Assembly (NCBI RefSeq): GCF_011682175.1
Contig: NZ_WHJG01000023.1
Location: 57,972-121,971 of the forward strand
Direction of reading: 5' to 3'
DNA: 64,000 bases
Source: Massilia frigida
GTDB lineage: Bacteria > Pseudomonadota > Gammaproteobacteria > Burkholderiales > Burkholderiaceae_D
Positions 18,623-26,885 of this stretch are shown here, one piece after another. The notes beneath the pieces are model-generated. The model was not told the origin of the DNA. It saw nothing but the letters and a program-made list of their open reading frames with translations, and did not search any database. Positions within the stretch are counted from its first letter, which is position 1; every line of letters starts with the position of its first letter. Position numbers and translations under genes: made by a program.

Positions 18623-18976
18623 ATGAAAATCAAGATGCTCGTCATCGCAAGCGCCTTGCTTGCCAACGCCGCGATTGCCGGTGATGCCGACTTCACGCTG
18701 GTCAACAAGACCGGCTATCCGATCCGCGCGGTCCACATCGCGCCAGCCAAAAGCAAAACCTGGGGCAACGACCGTTTGGGCGAGGGAATCCTGTCACCCA
18801 ACAAAGCGCGCCTGATCAAATTTTCAAGCAGGGCGCACTGCCTGCAAAGCCTGAGCATCACCTTCGACGACGATGGTTCGGAAGTCGAGTGGGATGAATT
18901 CGATTTGTGCGAGCTGAACAAGATCACGCTCAAATACAACCGCAAGACCGGCGACGTGTCGGCTGACGAAGAGTAA
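18623..18976 (+). CDS. Small exported protein of unknown function
   Basis: A 117-residue protein starting at ATG 18623 after a GAAAGAGAA ribosome-binding region. It has a signal peptide with an AIAG cleavage region around residue 19. The mature domain (~98 residues) reads FTLVNKTGYPIRAVHIAPAK, then SKTWGNDRLGEGIL and a Cys pair (AHCLQ, DLCEL). The first motif resembles small secreted beta-sandwich proteins with a conserved N-x-T-G-Y/x-I strand. It is probably periplasmic. No function could be assigned. It is convergent with the BLUF gene. Confidence 0.7.
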   Translation: MKIKMLVIASALLANAAIAGDADFTLVNKTGYPIRAVHIAPAKSKTWGNDRLGEGILSPNKARLIKFSSRAHCLQSLSITFDDDGSEVEWDEFDLCELNKITLKYNRKTGDVSADEE

Positions 18977-19000
18977 GCTTTTCCCCACGCCCTACCAGCG

Positions 19001-19057
19001 GCCCCTGTCGACGACGGGGTTCGCGGGCAGCCCCTGTCGACGACGGGGTTCGCGGGC
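19001..19057. repeat. Two tandem 28-29-bp repeats with a GTCGAC core
   Basis: The unit GCCCCTGTCGACGACGGGG plus TTCGCGGGC occurs at 19001-19029 and again at 19030-19057. Each unit can fold on its CCCC/GGGG flanks around GTCGAC. The pair lies in the convergent gap between the small exported-protein gene and the BLUF gene. Confidence 0.7.
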
Positions 19058-19062
19058 GCCCC

Positions 19063-19081
19063 GGCCGCACCCTGTGCGGCC
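19063..19081. terminator. Stem-loop in a convergent gap
   Basis: Perfect 8-bp arms GGCCGCAC (19063-19070) and GTGCGGCC (19074-19081) with a CCT loop lie just before the stop codon of the convergent BLUF gene. It probably serves as a shared terminator, though it lacks a clear T tract. Confidence 0.55.
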
Positions 19082-19087
19082 GGTCCC

Positions 19088-19513
19088 CTACGGGTGGCCG
19101 ACCACCGACGCGCTGGCCATCAACTCGTCGACCAGCGCCAGCGAATTCTTGCCGGACATGGCATGCGGGTTCAGCCCCGGCAAATCGGAAAAACGCAGCA
19201 GGGTCGATGGATTGATGCGCGCCAGGTTCGCCTTGCCCATGGTCCAGCCGGCATAGCGGCGCTCATTGATTTCTTCGTAGTGCAGCAGCACCACATCGGT
19301 GTGGCGCGGATCGCGCACGATTTTCGCGTACAGCGCGTTGATCGCCTCGCGCCCGCCTTCGAGCACTTGCATGTACACCTGCTCGCTGTGGCACAGGATG
19401 CCCGTGATGCCCTGGGCGGGATTGTGCGCGTGCGACTGGCACATGATGTCGTGGATCGTATCGGGCTGCGGCGCGGCGATGGCGCGGCTGGCGTACAGGA
19501 GACGGACGAGCAT
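19088..19513 (-). CDS. BLUF-domain blue-light photoreceptor
   Basis: A 141-residue protein starting at ATG 19513 with GGAG 9 bp upstream. It is a single BLUF domain (~1-95) with a short helical C-terminus. Residues known to form the flavin hydrogen-bond network in short BLUF proteins are all present: Tyr7 (RLLYASR), Asn31 (AHNPAQGITG), Gln49 (VYMQVLEGG), Trp90 and Met92 (AGWTMG). They fall one position from PixD numbering. It binds FAD and responds to blue light; with no fused output domain it must signal through a partner protein. It is the third gene of a merR-folE-bluF set (19-bp gap to folE). Confidence 0.93.
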   Translation of the reverse strand: MLVRLLYASRAIAAPQPDTIHDIMCQSHAHNPAQGITGILCHSEQVYMQVLEGGREAINALYAKIVRDPRHTDVVLLHYEEINERRYAGWTMGKANLARINPSTLLRFSDLPGLNPHAMSGKNSLALVDELMASASVVGHP

Positions 19514-19532
19514 GGTGTGATTCTCCGAAAGG

Positions 19533-20240
19533 TCAGCGTTTAATCAGGGACAAAAACTCGCGCCGCAGCGCCGGATCTTTCAAGAACGAGCCGTGCATGA
19601 CGCTGTTGATCATTTTCGCATCCATATCCTTCACGCCGCGCCACTGCATGCAAAAATGGTCCGCTTCCATCACCACGGCCAGGCCATCCGGCTGCATCTT
19701 TTCCTGCAACAGGTCGGCCAGCTGCACCACCGCTTCTTCCTGGATTTGCGGACGGCTCATGATCCAGTTGGCAATGCGCGCATATTTCGACAGCCCGATC
19801 AGGGCCGAATGCTCGTTCGGCATCACGCCGATCCAGACCTTGCCGATCACCGGGCACAGATGGTGCGAACAGGCGCTGCGCACCGTGATCGGGCCGATGA
19901 TCATCAGCTCGTTCAAATGCGAGGCATTCGGAAATTCGGTCACCGGCGGCATCGGCACATAGCGCCCGCCGAACACTTCGTTAATGAACATCTTGGCCAC
20001 GCGGCGCCCGGTATCCTGGGTATTGTGGTCGCTGACGGTATCGATCACCAGGCTTTCGAGCACGCCTTGCAGCTTGGCGCTGACTTCATCGAGCAGCTCG
20101 TCGAGTTCGCCCGGCTCGATGAAACGCGCGATATTGTCGTTGGCGTGGAAGCGCGTCTTGCTGGCGACCAGGCGCTCGCGGATGCGCTCCGACACCGTCA
20201 CGGTGCTCGGTTGGTATTCGGTAGTCAATCCGTTCGACAT
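19533..20240 (-). CDS. folE: GTP cyclohydrolase I
   Basis: A 235-residue protein starting at ATG 20240 after AGGAAC. It catalyses GTP to 7,8-dihydroneopterin triphosphate, the first step to folate and pterins. Signatures include TPKRVAKM-like DTGRRVAKMF, SACSHHLCPVIGKVWIG (zinc Cys and His), GLSKYARI, and HFCMQWRGVKD with the second zinc Cys. The length is normal. It lies between a MerR regulator (40 bp upstream) and the BLUF gene (19 bp downstream). That context suggests a light-regulated extra FolE copy, as in other bacteria where folE belongs to photoresponsive LitR regulons; whether another folE exists elsewhere cannot be seen here. Confidence 0.95.
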   Translation of the reverse strand: MSNGLTTEYQPSTVTVSERIRERLVASKTRFHANDNIARFIEPGELDELLDEVSAKLQGVLESLVIDTVSDHNTQDTGRRVAKMFINEVFGGRYVPMPPVTEFPNASHLNELMIIGPITVRSACSHHLCPVIGKVWIGVMPNEHSALIGLSKYARIANWIMSRPQIQEEAVVQLADLLQEKMQPDGLAVVMEADHFCMQWRGVKDMDAKMINSVMHGSFLKDPALRREFLSLIKR

Positions 20241-20280
20241 GCTCAGTTCCTGTGAAAGATGATAAAAAGTGCGGTCCGGC

Positions 20281-21279
20281 TCACGCCAGTCCATCCGGCA
20301 GCGGCAAGCCCTCGGCCCGCGCCAGCCGTTCCAGTGCGTTTTCCAGCAGGGTGCGCGCCTGTGCCGCCGCCTGGCCCAACTCCTGGTGCAAGGCGGCATC
20401 GCCCGGATTGCGCGATCCGCACTGCGCGCTGTAGCGCTCGAAGCTGCCGATCATCATCAGGATATCGGCCAGATGGCGCGGACACTCGCACATCACGCTA
20501 TTGCTGGCCGCCGCCAGGGCCGCGAGCGCCTGGTCGTCCAGGCGGCGCGCCGCCAGCGCTTCGCCGCAACGCGGCGAAGCGCCCCTGGCCGCTGCCGCAA
20601 GATGCGCGCGCCGCGCCGGAAAGGCCACCTGGCACAGCAATGCCACCTCGGCCATGTCGGACGGCGCGCGCGCCACCAGGCAGCCCAGGGCGCGCAAATG
20701 GCGGATCGTGGCGCTGGCGCAAAAACGGTACAGTACCACCACCGCCGGCGTGCCGCACGCCAGGCGCACGGCGGCCACCTGCGGCAAGGCCGAATCGTCC
20801 AGCTCGGACAATTCGATCAGCAGCACATCGGCGGCCACGCCGCGCAAGGCGCTAGCCGCCTCATCGAGGCTGGCGCAGGACTGGCGCACCTCGAGCGCGA
20901 GCCGCTCGCGGCCACCGGCGGCCAGCTGGCGCGCCAGTCCGGCACCCACCACCGCCACCCGGATCGGGCCGCTGGCCCCGGTGTCGGGTACCAAGGGCTC
21001 GGCCAGATGCTGGAGCTGGTCGAGCGGCAGGCGCGCCATGGCGCCGATCGGATGGCCCTGGTCGACCAATTGCTTGATCAGGCTCAGCCTGCGCACCTGG
21101 GCGCTCGAATACAAACGCTGCCCGCGCGCCGAGCGTTGCGGCTCGGACACGCCATAGCGGCGCTCCCACACCCGCAAGGTTTCGACGGGCAAGCCCGCCA
21201 GGCGCGCGGCCACCCCGCTGCGGTAAGCGCCAGTCTCGTCGGATCGCACCGTATCGTGCTCGGTGGAAGGTGTATTCAT
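20281..21279 (-). CDS. MerR-family regulator, LitR/CarH-like without a visible B12 motif
   Basis: A 332-residue protein starting at ATG 21279 with AGGAAG 8 bp upstream. Residues ~18-85 are a MerR HTH (YRSGVAARLAGLPVETLRVWERRYG, SAQVRRLSLIKQLVDQGHPIGAMARL). The long C-terminal region (~100-330) is alpha/beta then helical, as in LitR/CarH regulators. However, no D-x-H-x-x-G cobalamin-binding signature is present, so it resembles the class II LitR type lacking AdoB12 sensing. It is first gene of a folE-bluF operon. A plausible role is a light-responsive regulator taking its signal from the BLUF protein; that partnership is inference. Confidence 0.85.
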   Translation of the reverse strand: MNTPSTEHDTVRSDETGAYRSGVAARLAGLPVETLRVWERRYGVSEPQRSARGQRLYSSAQVRRLSLIKQLVDQGHPIGAMARLPLDQLQHLAEPLVPDTGASGPIRVAVVGAGLARQLAAGGRERLALEVRQSCASLDEAASALRGVAADVLLIELSELDDSALPQVAAVRLACGTPAVVVLYRFCASATIRHLRALGCLVARAPSDMAEVALLCQVAFPARRAHLAAAARGASPRCGEALAARRLDDQALAALAAASNSVMCECPRHLADILMMIGSFERYSAQCGSRNPGDAALHQELGQAAAQARTLLENALERLARAEGLPLPDGLA

Positions 21280-21324
21280 GGCGTCATTCTTCCTGTTGAA
21301 CCGCTTATGAACCGTGAAAAAGCA

Positions 21325-21330
21325 ATTATA
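21325..21330 (-). promoter_or_regulatory. Consensus -10 box upstream of merR-folE-bluF
   Basis: TATAAT on the minus strand (ATTATA at 21325-21330) lies 46 bp upstream of the MerR start. No -35 hexamer resembling TTGACA is present at 16-18 bp spacing. This fits a promoter that needs an activator or alternative sigma factor. Confidence 0.5.
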
Positions 21331-21464
21331 CCGCTTCAAATCATGGACAGCAGGAAGTGCCCCAAAAAGCCCTGGCGGCAAGAAAAAGTGGTGGCGGCGC
21401 AGCCATCTGACGTATATTTACTCCGTTGCACTCCGGAATAACCTAACCATTGAGGACGACCCCG

Positions 21465-21773
21465 ATGAAAAACATGTTGATGACCTGCGCCCTGCTGGCG
21501 TTCACCAGTGCCGCCTTCGCCGCGCCCGAAGCAGCGGCGCCGGCGCCCAAGTCGGCCCAGCAAAACAAGATGGTGACCTGCAACGCCGACGCCAGCGGCA
21601 AGAAAGGCGACGAGCGCAAGACCTTCATGAAGGAATGCCTGAGCGCCAAACCAGCGGCCCCGGCCGCCACGCCCCAGCAAAACAAGATGAAGACCTGCAA
21701 CGCCGAAGCCACCGGCAAAAAAGGCGACGAGCGCAAAGCCTTCATGAAAACCTGCCTGAGCGCCCCGAAATAA
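21465..21773 (+). CDS. PsiF-repeat exported protein
   Basis: A 102-residue protein starting at ATG 21465 with GAGGA upstream. It has a Sec signal peptide (TSAAFAAPE) and two PsiF-type repeats: QQNKMVTCNADASGKKGDER and QQNKMKTCNAEATGKKGDER, each ending FMKxCLS. Each repeat has the conserved paired cysteines and the GKKGDER-FM core. PsiF is known as a phosphate-starvation-inducible small periplasmic protein of unknown activity. The gene stands alone, divergent from merR. Confidence 0.88.
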   Translation: MKNMLMTCALLAFTSAAFAAPEAAAPAPKSAQQNKMVTCNADASGKKGDERKTFMKECLSAKPAAPAATPQQNKMKTCNAEATGKKGDERKAFMKTCLSAPK

Positions 21774-21953
21774 GTCTCTGCGCCCGGTGCCAGGCCTGGC
21801 ACCGCGACGACACTCCCGTCCGCCTGGCTGCCAGCGCCGCCGGATCAAAATAATTTTCCACAAGACTGCACTTTTTTTCGGCACGGCTGTCCAATACGAT
21901 TGGCGGATGCGCGGCGCGCTCTGCCCCCTCTGCCGCAGGGAGGCCGTGTGACG

Positions 21954-24419
21954 ATGCTAGCTGCCTTACCCGACTCCATCCCCGAGGTCACGATCGACGC
22001 CTTGCTGGAGCATATCGTCCTGATCGACCAGCGCGGCACCATCTTGTCGGCCAACAAGGCATGGCGCGACTTTGCCCAGGCCAACGGCGGCGATCCGGCC
22101 CTTGTCTGCGAAGGCATCAATTACCTCGACGTGTGCGACCGCGCCGCCTCGGACGGCTGCGGCGACGCCGCCCCGGTCGGCCTGCTGCTGCGCGACACCC
22201 TGGCCGGGCGGCGCCGCAGCGCCACCTTCGACTATCCCTGCGACGCGCCCGGCCAGCAGCGCTGGTTCTCGCTCAAAATCACCGCGCTCGACCATGCCGG
22301 GGCGCCGGCCGTGGTGCTGGTGCATGACAACATCACCGAACTGAAAATCTGCGAACAACAGATCCAGTTCCAGGCCAGCCTGCTGGCCTCGGTCGAGCAA
22401 GCCGTCATCGCCACCGACCTGGCCGGCTCCATCCTGTACTGGAACCCTTTCGCCGAAAAGCTCTACGGCTGGCCGGCCGCCGACGCGCTGGGACGCAACA
22501 TCGTCGAGCTGGTCCCGGCCGAAAACTGCACCGAGCGGGCCGCCCAGATCATGGCACGGCTGCAAGCCGGCGGCAGCTGGTCGGGCGAATTCCTGGTGCG
22601 CCACCGCAACGGCCGCACCTTCCCCATGCACGTGACCGATTCGCCGATCCGCGACGGGCAGGGCCGCCTGATCGGCATCATCGGCATTTCCACCGACATC
22701 AGCGAATGGAAAAAGACCGAGCGTGCGCTGAACCTGTCGGCCATGGTGTACGAGGCGATCGGCGAAGCGATCATGATCACCGAGCCCAACGGCCGCATCG
22801 TGGCCGTCAATCCCGCCTTTATCCGCCTGAGCGGCTACACCGAACAGGAATTGATCGGCCGGCCGGCCAGCATGCTGCTGGCCGGCGCGCTGGGCCAGGT
22901 CCACAACGGCGACATGCTGCAGCGCCTGGAAAAGGCGGGCCATGCGCAGGGCAAGGTGTGGGCGCGCCACAAGAACGGCGACGAATGCGCCGAATGGCTG
23001 CGCGTGGACACCATTTACGACGAGCGTGGCCAGGTCAAGTTCCGCGTGAACATGTTTTCCGGCATCACCGACCAGAAACTGGCCGAAGACACCATCTGGC
23101 GCCAGGCCAACTTCGATTTCCTGACCGGCTTGCCCAACCGCAGCATGTTCCATGACCGCCTCGAACACGAACTGCGCAAATCGCGCCGCTCCGGCCTGCC
23201 GCTGGCGCTGATGTTCATCGACATCGACCACTTCAAGGAAGTCAACGATACCCTCGGCCACGATAGCGGCGACAAGCTGCTGCGCGAAGTGGCCGCGCGC
23301 CTGTCGGCCTGCATCCGCCAGGCCGACACCGTGGCGCGCCTGGGCGGCGACGAATTCACCGTCATCCTCGGCGAGCTCGACGACCTCGACAGCGTCGAGC
23401 GGGTGGCCCACGCCATGCTGGCCGCGCTGGCCGAACCGTTCGCCATCAAGGCCGAAACCGTGTACCTGTCCGGCAGCATCGGCATCACCCTGTTCCCGCA
23501 CGACGCCACCGACGTCGACACCCTGCTCAAGAATGCCGACCAGGCCATGTACGCGGCCAAGAACCGCGGGCGCAACCAGTTCGGCTACTTCATGCAATCG
23601 ATGCAGCGTGCCGCGCAGAAAAAGATGCGCACCCTGAACGACCTGCGCGCCGCGCTCGCGCAGGACCAGCTGCGCGTGCTGTACCAGCCCATCGTCGACC
23701 TCGCCAGCGGACGCATCCGCAAGGCCGAAGCCCTGCTGCGCTGGCAGCATCCGCAGCGCGGCCCGGTCAGCCCGGCCGAATTCATTCCGCTGGCCGAGGA
23801 ATCGGGCCTGATCGTCGGCATCGGCGACTGGGTATTCCAGCAAGCCTTCCACCAGGCCATGCGCTGGCGCGGCAGCATCGATCCCGACTTCCAGATCAGC
23901 GTCAACATGTCGCCGGCCCAGTTCCGGCGCCACTCGCCCGGCGCCAGCCACGCCAGCCATCCGCCGCACGTGCGCGCCCATCCGGTGCTGGGGCGCTACG
24001 TCGGCACCGAAATCGTGGTCGAAATCACCGAAGGCATGCTCATGGAATCGACCTGCAGCATCCGCGAACAGCTGCTCTCGTTCCGCGAAAGCGGCATCCA
24101 GATGTCGATCGACGACTTCGGCACCGGCTATTCCTCCCTCTCCTACCTGAAAAAATTCCACATCGATTACCTCAAGATCGACCAATCCTTCGTCCTCAAG
24201 ATGGTGGCCGGCTCGGACGACCTGGCCTTGTGCGAAGCCATCGTCGTCATGGGCCACAAGCTCGGCATCAAAGTCATTGCCGAAGGCGTCGAAACGCAGG
24301 AACAGCGCGACCTGCTGACCGCCGCCGGCTGCGATTTCGGCCAGGGCTATCTGTTTTCCCGGCCGCTGAGCGCGCCCCAGTTCGACCTTTTGCTGCGCGG
24401 GCACGATCGCGGCGCCTGA
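21954..24419 (+). CDS. PAS-PAS-PAS-GGDEF-EAL c-di-GMP protein
   Basis: An 821-residue cytoplasmic protein. AGGGAGG lies 10 bp before ATG 21954; an in-frame GTG at 21948 is an alternative start. Three PAS-type sensor domains occupy ~10-375. A diguanylate cyclase domain follows with intact GGDEF at residues 464-468, then a phosphodiesterase domain with intact EAL at 592-594 and further EAL-domain motifs (ITEGMLME, SIDDFGTGYSSLSYLKK, IAEGVETQEQ). Both activities may be present, as the core signature residues are kept. PAS ligands are not predictable. An ammonium transporter gene starts 171 bp downstream on the same strand. Confidence 0.93.
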   Translation: MLAALPDSIPEVTIDALLEHIVLIDQRGTILSANKAWRDFAQANGGDPALVCEGINYLDVCDRAASDGCGDAAPVGLLLRDTLAGRRRSATFDYPCDAPGQQRWFSLKITALDHAGAPAVVLVHDNITELKICEQQIQFQASLLASVEQAVIATDLAGSILYWNPFAEKLYGWPAADALGRNIVELVPAENCTERAAQIMARLQAGGSWSGEFLVRHRNGRTFPMHVTDSPIRDGQGRLIGIIGISTDISEWKKTERALNLSAMVYEAIGEAIMITEPNGRIVAVNPAFIRLSGYTEQELIGRPASMLLAGALGQVHNGDMLQRLEKAGHAQGKVWARHKNGDECAEWLRVDTIYDERGQVKFRVNMFSGITDQKLAEDTIWRQANFDFLTGLPNRSMFHDRLEHELRKSRRSGLPLALMFIDIDHFKEVNDTLGHDSGDKLLREVAARLSACIRQADTVARLGGDEFTVILGELDDLDSVERVAHAMLAALAEPFAIKAETVYLSGSIGITLFPHDATDVDTLLKNADQAMYAAKNRGRNQFGYFMQSMQRAAQKKMRTLNDLRAALAQDQLRVLYQPIVDLASGRIRKAEALLRWQHPQRGPVSPAEFIPLAEESGLIVGIGDWVFQQAFHQAMRWRGSIDPDFQISVNMSPAQFRRHSPGASHASHPPHVRAHPVLGRYVGTEIVVEITEGMLMESTCSIREQLLSFRESGIQMSIDDFGTGYSSLSYLKKFHIDYLKIDQSFVLKMVAGSDDLALCEAIVVMGHKLGIKVIAEGVETQEQRDLLTAAGCDFGQGYLFSRPLSAPQFDLLLRGHDRGA

Positions 24420-24590
24420 GGCGCACCAACATGGATGCGCCGCCGTGGTGCACGGCCCCTGGGCGGTGGCGCGCGGGCGGCCGCATTTCCCCATGAAATC
24501 AAGCGCTTGGCCGCTCGCACCAAAATGGAACGATTATTGCTTTCTTTAAGGGCAGTAGCACTTTCATGCACCTTTATCGGGAATCGTCCA

Positions 24591-25793
24591 ATGAACGGAA
24601 CCAACCACGCCGCCGACGCGCTTTTCATCTTGCTCGGCGCCATCATGATCCTGGCGATGCACGCCGGCTTCGCCTTCCTGGAACTGGGAACGGTCAGGAA
24701 AAAAAACCAGGTCAACGCCCTGGTCAAGATCCTGGCCGACTTCGCCGTCTCCACGATTGCCTATTTTTTCATCGGCTACGGCATTTCCTACGGCGTCGAT
24801 TTTTTCGCCAGCGCCGAGGTGCTCGCGGCGCGCAACGGCTACGAGCTGGTCAAATTCTTCTTCCTGCTCACCTTCGCCGCCGCGATTCCCGCCATCATTT
24901 CGGGCGGCATTGCCGAGCGCGCCAAGTTCCATCCCCAGCTGATCGCCACCGCCTTGCTGGTCGGCTTCATCTACCCGCTGTTCGAGGGCATCGCCTGGAA
25001 CCAGCGCTTCGGCATCCAGGCCGCGCTCAAGGCCGCCTTCGGCGCCGAGTTCCACGACTTCGCCGGTTCGGTCGTGGTGCACGCCGTGGGCGGCTGGATC
25101 GCCCTGCCCGCCGTGCTGCTGCTCGGTGCGCGGCGCGGGCGCTACGGGCGCAACGGCGCCATCGCCGCCCATCCGCCCTCCTCGATTCCCTTTCTCGCGC
25201 TGGGCGCCTGGATTTTGGCGGTGGGCTGGTTCGGCTTTAACGTCATGAGCGCGCAAACGCTCGACAAGATGAACGGCCTGGTCGCCGTCAACTCGCTCAT
25301 GGCCATGGTCGGCGGCACCCTGGCCGCGCTGCTGCTCGGCAAGAACGATCCCGGCTTCACCTACAACGGCCCGCTGGCCGGACTGGTGGCCGTGTGCGCC
25401 GGTTCCGACCTGATGCACCCGCTCGGCGCGCTCGCCACCGGCGCCATCGCCGGGGCGATTTTCGTGGCCATGTTCACCCTCACCCAAAACCGCTGGAAAA
25501 TTGACGACGTGCTCGGCGTGTGGCCGCTGCACGGCCTGTGCGGCACCTGGGGCGGCATTGCGGCCGGCGTGTTCGGCCTGAAAAGCCTGGGCGGCCTCGG
25601 TGGCGTATCATTCGCCTCGCAACTGGCGGGCACCGTGCTCGGCGTGGCCATCGCGCTGGCCGGCGGCTACCTCGTGTACGGCGTGCTGAAAAGGACCATG
25701 GGCTTGCGGCTCGATCCGGAACAGGAATTCCAGGGCGCCGATTTGTCGATCCACCACATTTCATCGACCCCGGAGCGTGAATCGAACTGGTAG
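24591..25793 (+). CDS. Ammonium transporter Amt
   Basis: A 400-residue integral membrane protein with about 11 helices. The start at ATG 24591 matches the family N-terminus (no long signal peptide). The twin pore histidines are His164 (SVVVHAVGGW) and His314 (PLHGLCGTWGG). Other landmarks are FFFLLTFAAAIPAIISGGIAER (periplasmic gate), NVMSAQ and AGVFGL. It conducts ammonium/ammonia across the inner membrane. No glnK/glnB gene is adjacent, which is less usual; the preceding gene is a c-di-GMP protein. The charged tail after ~385 is cytoplasmic. Confidence 0.93.
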   Translation: MNGTNHAADALFILLGAIMILAMHAGFAFLELGTVRKKNQVNALVKILADFAVSTIAYFFIGYGISYGVDFFASAEVLAARNGYELVKFFFLLTFAAAIPAIISGGIAERAKFHPQLIATALLVGFIYPLFEGIAWNQRFGIQAALKAAFGAEFHDFAGSVVVHAVGGWIALPAVLLLGARRGRYGRNGAIAAHPPSSIPFLALGAWILAVGWFGFNVMSAQTLDKMNGLVAVNSLMAMVGGTLAALLLGKNDPGFTYNGPLAGLVAVCAGSDLMHPLGALATGAIAGAIFVAMFTLTQNRWKIDDVLGVWPLHGLCGTWGGIAAGVFGLKSLGGLGGVSFASQLAGTVLGVAIALAGGYLVYGVLKRTMGLRLDPEQEFQGADLSIHHISSTPERESNW

Positions 25794-25894
25794 CGCGCAC
25801 ATGGGGGAGAACCTTGCAACATTAGCCATTGCAAACTAAAATCAGGCGAGCATGCACACCCCCTCCCTCACGCCTTACCCGGATCCAGCAATCA

Positions 25895-26593
25895 ATGAAG
25901 AAACCCTCTGCGCCGCAAGAATCGAACTCGCCTGAGCCGCGCCTGTACCGTGTGGTGGCCACCCGGATTCAAGAACTCATTCGCGACGAGAGTATCAAGG
26001 CTGGCGAGCGCCTGCCGGCCGAGCGCGACCTGGCCGCCAAGCTGAGCGTGAGCCGGGCCTCGCTGCGCGAAGCGCTGATCGTGCTCGAACTGAGCGGCAT
26101 CGTGGAAGTGCGCGGCGGCTCCGGCGTGTACGTGAGCGAGCAGGCCACGGCGCAGGCCGATGTGCCCGAAGTGGGGCCTGGGCCGTTCGAGGTGCTGGCC
26201 GCGCGCCGCATGATCGAGTCTGAAGTCGCGGCGCTGGCGGCCAAGATGGCCACCGATTCGGCGATTGACGCGATTTTGACGGCGGTGCTGGAGATGGAGC
26301 ACCACCATGAGGACCGGGCCAGCAACGAGCAGGCCGACCGCAACTTCCATCTGGCGATTGCACGCGCCACGGGGAACACGGCGCTGGTGGGCGTGGTCGA
26401 TTATCTGTGGAACCAGCGCGGCAGTTTGTGGCACAAGCTCAAGGAGCATTTCCAGACCGAGGATTTGCGCGTGACCACCTTGACCGATCACCGCAAGATT
26501 TTGGAGGCGATTGCCTCGCATGACGTGGCTGGCGCGCGCCAAGCCATGCGCGCGCACCTGGAACGGGTAACGCGGACGTTTTCGCGGGGGTGA
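25895..26593 (+). CDS. FCD-domain GntR/FadR-family regulator, likely of the pectin locus
   Basis: A 232-residue protein. ATG 25895 is chosen because it lies a usual distance from the HTH. Residues ~14-80 are a winged HTH of the FadR type (RIQELIRDESIKAGERLPAERDLAAKLSVSRASLREAL, ELSGIVEVRGGSGVYV). Residues ~95-225 are an FCD ligand-binding domain with Asp/His metal or ligand residues (FHLAIARATGN, LTDHRKILEAIASHDVAGAR). UxuR/ExuR/KdgR-type relatives sense uronates. It opens the pectin cluster, and two promoters in that cluster carry FadR-type operators. Direct regulation is inferred from that. Confidence 0.88.
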   Translation: MKKPSAPQESNSPEPRLYRVVATRIQELIRDESIKAGERLPAERDLAAKLSVSRASLREALIVLELSGIVEVRGGSGVYVSEQATAQADVPEVGPGPFEVLAARRMIESEVAALAAKMATDSAIDAILTAVLEMEHHHEDRASNEQADRNFHLAIARATGNTALVGVVDYLWNQRGSLWHKLKEHFQTEDLRVTTLTDHRKILEAIASHDVAGARQAMRAHLERVTRTFSRG

Positions 26594-26650
26594 ACCGCAG
26601 AGGCGTTGCTCGCCACTCAGTACTCCGAGAGTACCACCACATCTTTTTCT

Positions 26651-26791
26651 TGCCACCCCACCACGTCGTTCCAGCGCCAAGGCGGCACTTGGCGGGAACC
26701 CAAGTTCGCAAATCAGTCTGCGGCTGCGGAACGGAATTGGGTTCCCGCCAAGGGGGCCGCCAAGGCCGGGAACGACGTTGTGGTGGCGGGA
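26651..26791. repeat. Large imperfect inverted repeat (paired REP-like elements)
   Basis: Arms of about 53 bp (26651-26703 and 26738-26791), with many matches and a ~34-bp spacer, form a long hairpin. The left arm contains GCGCCAAGGCGGCACTTGGC, close to the palindrome at 35905-35942. The arms look like two copies of one REP-like element in opposite orientation. It lies between the regulator gene and the TonB receptor promoter. Confidence 0.8.
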
Positions 26792-26825
26792 ACGAGGAGT
26801 CATTTGGCAAGTCCACCTTGATTAA

Positions 26826-26857
26826 TTGGTCAGGCCAAACTAGAATTGGCCTAACCA
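26826..26857. promoter_or_regulatory. Tandem FadR-type operators upstream of the TonB receptor
   Basis: TTGGTCAGGCCAA (26826-26838) and TTGGCCTAACCA (26846-26857) match the FadR-family pattern TTGGTNNNACCAA with one change each and lie 20 bp apart. They end 28 bp before the GTG start of the receptor. The sequence joining them (CCAAACTAGAATTGGCCT) is nearly the same as in the promoter of the GH105 gene. The regulator encoded at 25895-26593 is the obvious candidate binder. Confidence 0.7.
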
Positions 26858-26885
26858 TAAAAGCAATTCAATCAGGAGACTCGCC

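Noticed and set aside
21966..24494. Long minus-strand frame opposite the PAS-GGDEF-EAL gene
   Set aside because: Antisense by-product; the plus strand has intact GGDEF and EAL motifs and a ribosome-binding site.
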